This document shows positions 34,501 through 46,441 of a stretch of 64,000 nt of DNA, one piece after another. Source of the DNA: Arthrinium phaeospermum. Its lineage: Eukaryota > Ascomycota > Sordariomycetes > Amphisphaeriales > Apiosporaceae. The DNA lies in the NCBI GenBank assembly GCA_006503535.1, contig QYRS01000001.1, forward strand, positions 434,001 through 498,000, written 5' to 3'. The notes under the pieces are model-generated. The model had not been told where the DNA came from. It saw nothing but the letters and a program-made list of their open reading frames with translations, and did not search any database. Numbering within the stretch: the stretch's first letter is position 1; the number at the start of each line of letters is the position of its first letter. The position numbers and the translations under genes were made by a program.

Positions 34501-37500
34501 GCTAGTACGACGGGACTGCAAGTATCATCATCATACATTTTCCTTCGGAGTCATCTTTCTATATTTGTCAAAAGCAACAAGCTCGATGATAATATATCGC
34601 ATCTCAATTCGTACTGTACTCGGAGAGGAGCCTTTTGGCGTGTCCAAACTGTACCTTGTCTACTGTATGAATCCGTTTTCTGCAGCTGGCGGCATGCAGC
34701 TCACTGTCCAAAGGAATCAGGGACTGAGGGGTAAAAGTCCGATTATGGCGGGGCAATCTGGGAGGGCAGGCGACTGATACGACGGCTGCCACCTTTAATC
34801 GGATCCTCTTGGCCCCCCTATAGCGTCATGTACCTACCGCCATAGTCTGTATCTAACGTCGTAGCATCGTCCTGGGATTCTGCAGAACAAGAAACCGAAC
34901 GCGGGTTTCAAGTCATGAGTTTGGCGAGGTGACTCTTTTGTCTTGGGTGATGGCCGGTCATGTGTTTCCGAGGGGAAAATGTGGTGTCGATGGATGCCGC
35001 TAAACGGCTCAGTTGTTTGATCTTCTAACGCAGCTCGCATGGCTAATTGCTATGTATGTACTAACTAATACAGTACCTCGGTGGCATCTGTTTCTCCAGT
35101 ATCTGCAGCCAGCATGCCAGTTCTGCAGGTAGAGGGTAGTACTACAACTCAAGTTCGGTGATTAATAACGGCGAAGTGCTCCCCATTTTCCTCTGCGCTT
35201 AAGTCGAAGCCTATTATGTGAGATGGAAAACTTGGATCGGGGATCAACTGTAAGGCACCTCAGGTGGGCAAGCCGCCTGGTAAGGCCGGCGGCAACCCAC
35301 AAGGCACACCACTCTTTCGGGGCTCGGCATGAGACGATATATGGGATCGTGATGTTGTACATTGGCTTGATGGCTATAGGAAGTCACAACCGGTTTTTTC
35401 CCTGTTCTTTGCTATTGTTTTGCTCCGAGGGAAGAGCGGGAGAAGCACGCGCTACCGCTGTCCTATTCCGTGGATGATCCTTGGTCGTGACCGTTGACCG
35501 CCCAAAAAGGCAAGAGGTGGGCCTCTGCTGTAGCGAGTCAGAAGGGCCCGTCGCCCATTGAGCCCCAGTCGGTTTTCTCAGACTCGAGGCCAAAGCAGGC
35601 CAAGCTCCAAAGCTCACGTGTAGATAGCTGCCCCTTCCAGGTACTGGCGTTGTGAGAGGTGACAGTATGTCGAGAATGACTGGCGACGAGCTGCGGTGAG
35701 AATATCCACTCGACCATCCACGCGAATTGTCCAGTTAGGTATAGGCCAAGATTTGTTTCTATCCTGGGCGTGGCTTATCGGCAGGACCTACAGAATACAT
35801 CTCATAGCCATCATCGCCTATGTATGTATGTATGGCCGGATGGATTTCTACTGGGTGGAATAGGGACGATGTGACTCCGCTTGGCGCCCACCCCTCGCAG
35901 ACAGAAGCATCGCAGACGAGACGATATCACATCCCACATGCACACCACCAAACTGGAAGGCTTCTAGTCTAGCGTGTGCGATCGCATAGCATGAGGCCCC
36001 CCCATTGTCTATGGGTATAGTGAAATGCGCCCTAATCGTGATGGGCGGGTGCCTTTATGTGATTGTGTAGCACACCCTCTTTGCACCGCCTACGCCCTAC
36101 GCAGGTTCGATGTACCTGCTTCCTCGCCGCCGCAATTGGCTGTGCGGCCCAGGAGAGTCTGACCTCTCCGTGCGGCCATGAAGTGTGTGACCGCGCACAG
36201 TCTTACTGCGTCGGCAGCCAGGGTCCAGCAACTCACAATCGTTCCATGCAGCTAGGACTTGACTGGTGAAGGTTGACGTCCTCTGACTGGGTGGACTTTA
36301 GCTAGACTCGGATGCACCCTATGAGGAAGCACGCACATGAACCGTCCTTGTGTATGTCAAGACCAAGTCAGTAGCTACAGCAGCAGCATCATCATCACCA
36401 TCACAGACAGACCCAAAGAAAAAAAAAGATATCGAGGGAGGCAAAGATCGCGTAAGCACCCCATTATCGTGAATGAGGTGGTTGACTCTTTTTTTTCATC
36501 CTGCCTACCTATTCGTGCTAGTAGAGCCAGCTAGCTTCACTAGACAATGCAGCTTCCATCGTAGCTCGTCAATTATGGCCTGCGAACAGGAACGAAGCAG
36601 TCAATCACCTGCTTTTGGTTGCTGCAGACGTGAGCCGAAATGGTTTAGCACCCGGGGAGGGCCTCTCTTAATCGAGTCGTGGCCCAACAGCCCGCATTCA
36701 CTTGTTCTGCTGCTGCTTTGGTGCGTCGTGGCCTGATGTGCAACAACACGTGGACAGCGTCTTTTGCCAGAGGGATGATGAAATTGGTCCTCAATATTGG
36801 ACCGCTCGGCGACGGCGAACAGGTTGTGTGTGCGTATGTATGCATTTCCCCCAAATTGAACCACCACCACCACCACCAGAAGGAAGGCCCAGCTTGCCAG
36901 CGAGGTTTTATGAGGGTCGGCGGGTGATTTATAGCAAGACAACAGAAACGAGGCTGCCAATCCTGCGAGTGGTTGGGCTGGGGCTTTTATGTAATTGTCC
37001 CGCGGTTTTTTCCCGTTTGCCCTTTTGCCCACGCGGCCAAGTTTTGGGGGGCCGATCTTCCCTACAACTTCACACTGTGAGTTGTTGACGATAAGACGCC
37101 CCAATCGGCACGACGTCGGAAAGCTGCCGGGCTGCGTCCAGGCGTCCCATGTTTCGAAGCCCGTGGAATTGTCACGATGGTCTGAGTGGTCTGGGGCCGT
37201 CCGAACCAGTCAGACACATACCGCTTGCGAATAGGCTCTCGCGATTGGACGGGGTGGGGCGCCCAAGGGCCTACGGGCTGTCAAATCATTCAACGTTTAG
37301 GGGGACCCTTCTGAAGGAAAGGCCCCTCCGACTATGTAATCGATAAGCTAAGCGAGTCGTCCTGCTTGCTGGCTTCGCAAACTGCTTACCACACACTATG
37401 TACGTCTACGTAGCTGCACTGACGCAGTTATCATCAGCCAAGAGGGATGATCTTGTAGGTATTTGCTTCTGAGGCCGAGCGACAACGAGAGACCCGCCTG

Positions 37501-40500
37501 CTGCCCAGCCGTTTGGATGTCCGTGTCTGCGTGGTGCCGGCTGTTGGCCCGTCCTCGCCAATGGCAATGGCCCATGAGGCCGCCCGCCAGGCCGTTGGAC
37601 GCGTCCGCAGATCATCTGAGATGCGGTGGACAAAGGAAACTGGGGAAAAACTACATCATAGGGGTCGAACCTCGTGGCTGGTGATCCACGGTTGGGTTGG
37701 GCCTTCGCGAGTTTGTAATTGCACTGTCAATGCCGAAATCCATAGATGACTCCTTCCTCGGCGTCCGTGACCGTAAAGGGGGAACAATGAAGCTGGCGAA
37801 CACACCGAGACGGCGATAAAACAAAGGTGGAGGAAAATGAGGATATAGTCGAGCGATTTTGTTGTTCCATTGGCCATGTTCACCGCCATTGCACGCCGAA
37901 AGTACTTTTTTTTCCCTTACCGACGGGATAGCACACCATACCTACCAAAACACAGAGAGCGACCGCCGACTTCCAGGTTTCAACGGCAGTAGCTTGCTCT
38001 GACCCTGCGGAGACCTCCCCACCAGACCATTGCCGGATCGAGGCAGACTCGACCTTGGCCGCCTTGTTATTCACCAGGTCAACAACCAGACCGCATCGGC
38101 GAAGAGGAGAAAACAACATTCCTGTCGGGTATCGTGGGTGGATGAGGGGAGTCAATCGTAATAGCCCGGCATCAAAGCAAGGCTGGTCGAATAGGGGAGA
38201 TAGCTTATAGCCCTGGTCGCCGCGCGCATGCCCCCGGGTTCTCGAAGGCGAAAAGAAGAATACTATCATCATCATCATCATCAATCATCAAGTCATCCCC
38301 GTCTTCGTCTTCTCACAGATTGAAACACACACACACACAAGCAATCCATACCAAGCGTTGCACTGCCATTCTTGCCACCACCCCAGCCCTGTCAGGAACG
38401 CGAATCAATCTGGGGGAGGTTTTATAGCCCAACTCATACTGAGTCAAGTTTCGCCATCTCGAAAAGTCGCCTTCTAGGCAAAACAAATCGATAAGGTGCT
38501 ACATCGGGATTTCTTAAAGGGGGAGGCCCATTTTCATCCGGCACGCTGGGAATCCCTCCTGCATTGCATTAGGAGAAGAATCCATCTTCGTCCTTCGATT
38601 TTTGTTCGTTAATCCCTATTGCACATCTTTCCTGCACGTTCCTCAATACTCATTCTGGATAAGTAGGGATTGGACGGACGTTCATTCGTACATAAACCCG
38701 GCTGGCCGTTTGTTGCGCTCACTCACCGACTGATTACACAACCACACCACTCCCTACGCACCCGAGACCAGGGGTAGGATTATCTAAGATCACAAGGTTG
38801 TGCATATTGGTCGTAACACTGGGTGCTCTTGTACATACCCCGGACTCCCTAGTCGTCGCCAACGCCGAATACTCCTTCCCTTCCCATAGGATCAGAAGGG
38901 AACAGGGTGTTTCGTTTTCTTACTCTGACGGCAAGGTCATCATCATCTTCTTCGTCATTCAAGAAAACTAGGACAAGCAGAGAAGGATAGCTCTGTTGCC
39001 GGCTTCTTCCTAGGTCACTTGGTCGCCAACCGGCTTGAATCAAACACGCAACACCATCTGATTTGCACCCATTCGGGCGGCCTAGCGGGACCGGATCGCA
39101 CAGTTCAGATCCTCCTTCACCCGACAACGTCTTGCATCGAAGGGTCCCTCGCCCAGAATCGCCCCCCAAAATACCACTACCACGACAGCACGCATCGGAC
39201 GGGAAAGGCAGCTAAATCCTCAGCTCCGACGCAAAAACGCACTAAACACGGTGCAAGGCAGTGTATCCTCTTTACTATTCTTAGTGAGAGAAGAGAACGG
39301 AAGCCGGAGGAGTCTGTGGTACAGTACACAGGCTCACAGGCATTGCCCAATTGTGCAGTGCAGTGCAGCGCAGTGCATTTTTTACGACCTTGTACCGCTT
39401 TAAGCTGAAGAAAAGCATCGGCCAGGGCGAAAAGGGCGAAGAAGCCAGCGTTGATCCCTGCTCAGCTCAGCACCGCACCGTCTAAAACCCTCCGCCCGTC
39501 AGTCGCCCGCTTTCCAGTCGACTCGACTTGGCGCCATTTTGGCCCGCTGCCAAAAGGGACGATCGCCAAAAGCGTAGCGCAATCCCTCTCCAGCCCTCTG
39601 AGTCTGAGCCGACTCTGAGAGTCTGAGTCCTGAGTCCTGCCACTGTGAGTTACTTAACCTAGCGTTAGCGCATCTCCAGCAGCAGTACTTAGGTACCTCT
39701 TGCTTCAGTACCTGGACCTTGGCCCAGAACTTGTTGCGTCAGTAAGTACCTCACCCCCTCCAAGTACCTCCCATGAGCCGACCCCCTCCTGGCCAGTCAG
39801 CCTTCTGCGATGGTCTGCTCTTTTCCATCGGATTGGACATCACTGATTGATTGATTGACAGAATACTTCCAGGTCGGACACTAGAACTGGAAGTGGCACG
39901 GCCAGTGGACCACTCGCAGGACCACTTCGACCATTCAGCAACCCTCTCGGCTCCATATTCTTGCCCTTCTCACGCAGCTGCGTCGCTACTGTACCTCGCT
40001 ACATCCTACCTACTCTATCCAGCAACCCAGAGGAAGCTGTCTTCCCACTCCCCAGCTTGGCACTCGAGCCTCAAGAACCTGGCTCACCCTCCGTCAACTG
40101 GCCTCACTCTCTCCTCCCCTTCTTCCTCAAGTCACGCCGTGACCTCATCGTCAGACAACCTACTTCACTCTCTCAACCACCCAATTTTTTGATCAATCGA
40201 TCTCCCACCCCAAACCCAATCCTACCACCACCACCACTACCGCCACACACACACACTACAGGGACAGTCCGATCCCGATCCCATCTTGTTTTCTCTGGAG
40301 CCCAGTTCTTAATTGATTCTGGCCTATCCCCTTTTGAGCCCGCCTCGTGAACTGCATACTACCGACCCGTTCCCCGGCTTTTACATCATTTCCTCGGCTA
40401 CCGACACCTCTTCTTGTTTCACTGCTGGTCAAACGCTTCAAGACTTGGATTGCTAGCATTCCATCGCTTCCCATGCGATAGACACTCTCACCACCACTAC

Positions 40501-40676
40501 CAACACCTACAACGCATCAAGCAAGCCGTTGCTTTTGCGTCTTCTTGTCGAGGACTCGAGCATTATCCACACGAATTCAGTCAGCTACAAAGCCAAGACG
40601 CAACACAATTCAGTCTCGTCAGCGAAAGCTCCCAAACCGGTGGAGTTAGCCGCAGTCGCAACCACCGCCCGCCACC
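31596..40676. other. 9-kb region without a convincing gene
   Basis: The longest open frames (up to about 177 codons, for example 33702-34235 minus and 36601-37104 minus) have Ser/His/Cys-rich, low-complexity translations and no recognisable motifs. GC content is moderate, so this is not an AT-rich repeat or centromere-like block. Simple repeats occur: (CCA)n at 36861-36878, (ATC)n at 38263-38283, (AC)n at about 38325-38338, GAGTCTGAG-type at 39598-39640, and (CCA/CAC)n at 40230-40257. The last 1.2 kb is C/T-rich and probably the promoter and leader of the J-protein gene. RNA genes cannot be excluded. Confidence 0.5.
39742..39861 (+). other. possible intron in the 5' leader of the J-protein gene
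   Basis: A classic donor (CA|GTAAGTACC at 39742) and an acceptor (TTGATTGACAG ending at 39861) are 120 nt apart and precede the J-protein start by about 800 nt. This fits a leader intron, but no transcript evidence is available. Confidence 0.25.
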
Positions 40677-42488
40677 ATGTTTAGTCTACCAGATGATCCC
40701 TACGCACGCTTAGGTGTTTCTCAAGATGCTCAGATCCCCGAGATCCGGCAGGCGCACCGGAAACTTGTGCTCAAGTGCCACCCCGACAAGGTCTCGGACC
40801 CGGAACAGAAGGCCATCAAGCAGGAAGAGTTCCAGAAGGTGCAGCGAGCGTACGAGATGCTCTCAGACAGCAAAGAGCGCCAAAAGTACGATGACATGGT
40901 CCGCGCCAACGAAATGGAGAAGACGAACGCCCGCATCCGCACCGAGCAGGCCGCCTACTCCAGTCGCACGCCTCCCCGCCGCGAATCCAACACCGAGACC
41001 CATCACTACAACGTGAGGATGGCCGAGCCACGCTTTGAACGTTCGGCATCGTCATATGGCGCCACGTCTAAGAGCAACCCCGCCTATCCTTCGGGACGAA
41101 CCCCGCCGCGGTCATATGATGAGAACATCTACAGCAGCAGCTACGACGACACCCGGGAACACCGGAGTTCGCGGAAAGCTGGGGTTGGAGCAAGTAGTTA
41201 TGAGAGGGAGGTACCTTCGCGACGCGCCGAGGAAAGCGACAAGAGGTCGAGAAAAGAAGCGGACAAAGCGTGGGACCGCCAACGCGAAAAGGCCGAGAAA
41301 GATGCAAGCAGACGGAAAGCGGAAGAGAAGGAACGGGAACGCAGGGACAAGGAGAAGGAGAAGGAGCGCCGGAAGAAGAAGGAGGAGTCTCAGCAAAAGG
41401 AACGGAAGCGCGAGGGCGAAGAGAAGCGAACCCGTCACCGATCACCTTACCGTGAGGAACCTGAGCCTCTGTCTCCCATCATTCTGGAAGCCCGACACAA
41501 GGAGGAGAAATCCAAGTCTAAAGCCAACACCCGAGCCAAGGTCGTTGACCCCGCCCCTGCCCCTGCCCCTGCCCCCGTCCGGGAAGCCATCACCGAGGAC
41601 CGCCACCGCGTCAAGCAAGATGCCAATTTGGAATTTGCGGCAAAATACCTACAGTCCTCGCGGAGCAAGGTCGCGCCTGGACCTGTTAGGTCCAAAACCT
41701 ATCATCCGTCAATGGGCTATGCGCCGCCTGTGCCAACCCCGCCTCCGGCAGCTGGTGCTATGGCACCGCCGCCGCCTCCTATCCCTGGGGATGACGAACC
41801 GGTAAAGCGGTCCTCCGCTCGCCGCTCCTCGGAAACACCCCGATCCAAGCTCTCCTCGTCGCACAGGAAGTCGAGCAGGGTGGTTGAGGAGGAGCCACGA
41901 GTCATTCCTGGGTTCAAGAAGTACAGCAGCATGCCTACCCAACGCCACTCGCCGCCCGAGGTCCCTGAATCTCCTCCTCGGATGCACCGATCGCAGACAG
42001 ATTCCTACTCGCGGCCGATGCCTGGGCCCCACCCTGGTCTTGCTCGTGCTCAGACGTGGTATCCCGCGCCAGCTGCCGAGGACGACTACCGGGACAGTGG
42101 CCGATCCAAGCATCACGCCCGTTACCACAGCGATGAGGACTATGATGAGTATTCTGAAGACGAGCGCTACAACTCGCGTCGCCCAACGAGACATCACTCG
42201 CCCGAAGCTCCGAAAACCAAGTTCCGGTACACTGTGGAAGGCAACAAGACTGTCCCCGTTCGCCCTCGCGCCGAGTCACCAAGACGCGGATACAAGGCGG
42301 CGCCCTACTACAGCCACGAGGCCAGCAGTGGACGCCCGGTGGCTTCCTACGATGCTTACGAGCAGCCTGCTGCTTACTTCTCCAAGGTCAAGTATGCCCC
42401 GAAGTACGACGTTGACGACGTGGCATACTCTACTACTTCGGAAGCCGGATATCGGATGACGGAACCGCCTCAAGTCTACGGATATTGA
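40677..42488 (+). CDS. J-domain (DnaJ-like) protein with long disordered tail
   Basis: This is a single exon of 603 residues, with start context GCCACCATG. The J domain covers residues 8-70 (DPYARLGVSQDAQIPEIRQA, HPD at 35-37, YEMLSDSKERQKYDDM), so it should stimulate an Hsp70 ATPase. The zinc-finger and C-terminal substrate-binding domains of classical DnaJ are absent. After the J domain comes a Ser/Arg-rich stretch, then a strongly charged Lys/Glu/Arg region (about 185-265), likely a long single helix or coiled coil. A Pro/Ala run (PAPAPAPAP, near 290) and a Ser/Arg/Pro/Tyr-rich tail follow. The client is unknown. Basic, Arg/Ser-rich J proteins are often nuclear or RNA-associated, but that is inference. 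The gene is intact and its 5' leader is long and pyrimidine-rich. Confidence 0.92.
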   Translation: MFSLPDDPYARLGVSQDAQIPEIRQAHRKLVLKCHPDKVSDPEQKAIKQEEFQKVQRAYEMLSDSKERQKYDDMVRANEMEKTNARIRTEQAAYSSRTPPRRESNTETHHYNVRMAEPRFERSASSYGATSKSNPAYPSGRTPPRSYDENIYSSSYDDTREHRSSRKAGVGASSYEREVPSRRAEESDKRSRKEADKAWDRQREKAEKDASRRKAEEKERERRDKEKEKERRKKKEESQQKERKREGEEKRTRHRSPYREEPEPLSPIILEARHKEEKSKSKANTRAKVVDPAPAPAPAPVREAITEDRHRVKQDANLEFAAKYLQSSRSKVAPGPVRSKTYHPSMGYAPPVPTPPPAAGAMAPPPPPIPGDDEPVKRSSARRSSETPRSKLSSSHRKSSRVVEEEPRVIPGFKKYSSMPTQRHSPPEVPESPPRMHRSQTDSYSRPMPGPHPGLARAQTWYPAPAAEDDYRDSGRSKHHARYHSDEDYDEYSEDERYNSRRPTRHHSPEAPKTKFRYTVEGNKTVPVRPRAESPRRGYKAAPYYSHEASSGRPVASYDAYEQPAAYFSKVKYAPKYDVDDVAYSTTSEAGYRMTEPPQVYGY

Positions 42489-44052
42489 GATGGTTCCTCA
42501 TTCGTCGGTGCTGTCTCTTCTCGAGGTTTCGGGATTCTGCTACACTTCCTGAAAATATCATGACAACTTTAAAGTTGATGTACTTTTTGCTATTTTTTCT
42601 ATTGCATTTTCACTGGCGTGCGTTTTCTGGGAGATATAACCTGGCTAAGAGGGCCATTTGGAGTTTGGGAAATATTCATCGGGCAGGGTTTTCACACAAT
42701 CTATCACACCGATTTGAAATTCATGAGATGCAGTAACGATTTGATGTCTTGGACGAAGGTTGGCGGAACGAAACGATTTTGTTTATGGCGGTTGGATGGA
42801 TTGAGAGCGGATTTCGATCTAAATACACACAACAAACCCTTTTCCCGTCGAACTCGCTATGATGCTTCCATCCCACTACCCGCCGGCCAGCTTTTGACGA
42901 GTCTCACCGGAGATCATGCCGTTATCTGGCTTTTCACTTGTATTCTTGGATGACCATTTTGATTCTTCTTTTCTGGCTGTTTTATGCTTTCTTCATGTCA
43001 TAACTCATGCATACACACTCACGCACGCTACGTCATATCATACCACAGCACATTATACACACACATATCTATACACCGATTGCATTACCCTTATGGGGAA
43101 ATGGGAGGAGTTTTCTTTTGGGGGCACCGGGATCGAGCTCACTGGGTTTGGGCTGTACAAAGGAGCGGCATTCGTTTTTGGGAAGGGATTTGACGACGAT
43201 GGAATCGAATCATTCTCGACATTCATTTATTCAACACACACCACCACAGAAGGCGTTCGTTTCTACTCTTGATACCACATTCGTTTCTTTTCGCCGAGTG
43301 CGAGAAAGGGGGTTGTTGTTTGGCTTGGTGTGTGGCTGTGTGTGTGTGCCTCACCTCACCCACAAATGGCAGGGCAGATTGAGAAGGGAAGGCTGGGACG
43401 CCTGACGGAGTTCGACGGGAATTGCGTATATCAATCACCAACCAAAGTGCATAGGTGTGTCACTGGGAAGGCAGCAGCCTTGGCGATGCTCGTTGGAATA
43501 CGAGAGTCGCTGGGGGCTTGTCGCGCTTCCTTTGTGGCTATGATGAATTGACGATTTGCGTTGCGTTGAGCATCACGGGTTTCTTCCCCATCCAAATATT
43601 TTCCGAGTTCCTTCTTATGCATACCGACGTGATTCGCAGTCCATAGTGATATCGAATTGTAGTAAATTGAATAAGTGCGAACACATAGGAACCTTCTTGG
43701 TAGCAGCAAGTCGTTACTTGCTGCCTGGGGTTTTCAGTCCTTCTCGGTGTCCGCCCAAAATACCTGATAGGTGCATGTGTACAGGGTGTCGTCTGTCTAT
43801 CATCTCAATTTCTCATATTGATAAAAAGGTGCTTGCGATCTGACTGGCGGGCAAAGCACGGCCAGTGTGCATTTCATAGGGCGTGGCAGATGGCTAACAC
43901 AGCCTGAAGTCACCACACCATGTAAAGAGCTTACAGCCAATGGATATCATCTTGGTAGCTTTGGGGACTGCCCGCTTCCTCGCCTTTTGATTCTTTCTCA
44001 TCAATTGTCGCAGAAGCAATTCGATACCATTCGATGCAACTCAAGAGACATC
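42489..44052. other. spacer between J-protein and HET gene
   Basis: It contains TG/CA-rich simple sequence near 43000-43080 and 43325-43365. Open frames are short and unsupported. A longer in-frame start for the HET gene at 43867 adds a segment without family resemblance. Confidence 0.45.
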
Positions 44053-46001
44053 ATGGAATGGCACGAAGCATCCTGTCGCCGCCTCGATCTCGTATCCATA
44101 GGCGGGTTGAATAGCTGTGTAAGCTGCGGGTCTTTCGAGGAACCTTCTCTCCCCAGCGACAATGAGTCTGCGGCCCTTCCCGATACCCCCATTCTATCTC
44201 CGAGCGACGTACCTGAGGAGACACCACACCATGCCCCAATTCGCCAGAAGTCAGAGACGCGCATTCTTATCCTTCACCCCGGCGAGTTCGGGGACACTAT
44301 TTGCGGCGACCTGCTCATTGTCGACCTTGCCTCGAAACAGCCATACGAGGCTCTGTCCTACACCTGGGCTGATGAGTCAGGTGACGCGACCCTATGCAGA
44401 ACCATTCAACTCGGCGGGTGCCCCTTTCTCATCACTTTGAATTGCGAGAATGCTCTGCGGCGTGTTCGGCGAGAGGGAGCCACCCGTAATATATGGGTGG
44501 ACGCCATATGCATCGATCAGACCAATACAAGCGAGCGGGGCCACCAGGTTCAGTTGATGCACAAGATCTATTCTGGTGCTCAAACTGTGCTTATATACGT
44601 CGGAGAGGCGGCAGACGAGAGTGACAAGCTCATCTCCGCCATGGGTCCAGGTGTCAGGACACACGCGGGGGCACCGCCAGCCCGAGATGACGTCGAATCA
44701 TTTTTTGATCGGAGATATTTCCGTCGTATTTGGGTGCTTCAAGAGGTCGCACTGGCCCGCAAAGCCGAATTGATATGTGGTGGCTCCCAAACATCATGGC
44801 ATATCTTCAAGACGTGCCTGAAAAACCATGATTCGCTAATTTCCAACGTTCCCGTTCTCGAATTTGGGCACCATAGTTATACTGACCCTGGTCAGCTTAT
44901 AAACATGATGCACTTAGCTTCGCTATGTCAGTGCCAGGATCCCAGGGACAAAGTGTTCGCCTTACTTGGCTTGCTTCCCTACACGGTTGGCCGAGCCATA
45001 GTACCAGACTACAGCCGCTCGGTGAAAGACGTCTACGCCGACATGGCAAGGTACATGACTTTATACATCCCATGGGCTCACGTGTTTCGCATGGCGATTC
45101 TACGCAACCGATCGGTAACATATTGGCCTTCATGGGTTCCTGACTGGAGGAACAGCCCGGACTTGACTTTTCAACGCAGATTCTTCGCCCGATTTGGTTT
45201 AGATCTTCAAGCCTATCCCCTCCTGCCCATCCAACCGCCGAGTTTACATTCTGTGCTGACACTGGAGTTACGGGCCTTGAAGATGCCCAGCGTACCCCGT
45301 GGTTTTCTCCGTCGCGACAACCGCCATCAAGGCCGTGTACCTTCCCCGCCACCGGAGGATTGGCCGTCGCAATATTATCTTAGCATGGGGAGAAGATTGA
45401 CTTTTCTTTGACACAGGTTATGGTTTTCCCCCGCCGGCATACTTCGTTGTCGAGATTAAAGAGCTTAGAGAATAAGTTCTCCTGGCTTCTCGACTGTCAG
45501 GCGACATCTGAATTTAATTCAAAGAAGCTTGGAGCCGCCATAATTCGGCTGACTAGCACCGAGGAGGGAACTTTTCGTATACCCGGAACGCAGCAACCTC
45601 ATCCCTCATCGGACATCTGGATCCTCAGACCTATACACATGACCGTACCTGACTTGAAGGAGTGTCTCGAGGCAGGCCCCTATGATGACCTCATCGACGA
45701 CATGGTGGGATTGATCTCGCCTAGCCAGGCATCGAGGACCGCCTCCGAGACCCTCGAGGTCCTCAAGGATGCTGCTGCCAAATTGGCCCCTATCGACGAA
45801 GAGGCGGAGGCCCTATGGCCTGTTCCCAATAAGGAACCTGGAGGTAAGTCAGAAGACAAGAATAACCCAATTAATGGATGTGCGTTTACTTATCGACTAC
45901 TACCAGGAGAGGACTGGGCCCGGGCCAAAACGCGGGTTGTGGCATGGAAGATACTCCTGCGGCTCTTCTTGGTGACGGAAACTCCTGTGCTGATTGTTTA
46001 A
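44053..46001 (+). CDS. HET-domain protein, frame broken near the 3' end
   Basis: ATG 44053 is chosen because MEWHEASCRRLD...SCVSCGS matches the usual N-terminal start of this HET subgroup. The HET core is complete: YEALSYTWADES (about 44343-44378), NIWVDAICIDQTNTSERGHQ, LIYVGEAADESDKL, YFRRIWVLQEVALAR, DPRDKVFALLGLL and WPSWVPDWR. The first frame stops at 45409. The next frame continues with the C-terminal signature DTGYGFPPPA, and a third frame carries the rest (WILRPIHMTVPDLK and a long helical tail). A clean intron fits at 45844-45906 (GTAAGT...CCAG), and the end is 46001. At least one and probably two frame changes lie between 45395 and 45480. If real, the protein is truncated just after the HET and WPSWVPDW regions. 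The HET domain itself could still work in incompatibility-type cell death. AATAAA at 46156 could be the 3' end signal. Confidence 0.8.
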
Positions 46002-46441
46002 TGCATATTTCGTCGTATGACTGCTGGTAATACAAAATGTAGTGAGTACAGCAAGCTGGCTTGGCATGTGCTTGAGTGCATGCCACAATACGGTATCCGG
46101 AATGATAACGAAGGGCAAACGAGATAAACGCAGGATGATGACATATAAACTGTTTTAATAAAACTGAAGGGGGTATAATATGTAAAAACACAACACTATA
46201 ACATAACGACCGCACGCCGCGTCGCACTACCCATGTGCGCATCATGCAATCCATGTGACAACCACCAACCAACCAGCCATGCGAGCTTATATTCCGAAGT
46301 TCTCTCTCTCCTAGATTTCCCAGTCTTTTGCTCTCTTCCCTTAATCCTACATTGCATGCCTGGGGCATCTTGCCCATTCGGCTGGCAATCTTTGATACTG
46401 CCTTCTTTCCCGTCGACTTGGACTCGAGTTGATTCATGTCT

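Noticed and set aside
36601..37104. 167-codon minus-strand open frame
   Set aside because: It is interrupted by low-complexity (CCA)n-derived sequence. It has no motifs and looks like chance.
37640..37720. tRNA-like B box on the minus strand (GAGGTTCGACCCC)
   Set aside because: The flanking bases do not form a five-pair T stem, and no matching A box or acceptor stem was found.
38263..38283. (ATC)n run considered as a repeat array
   Set aside because: It is an ordinary microsatellite. There are no spacers or longer units.
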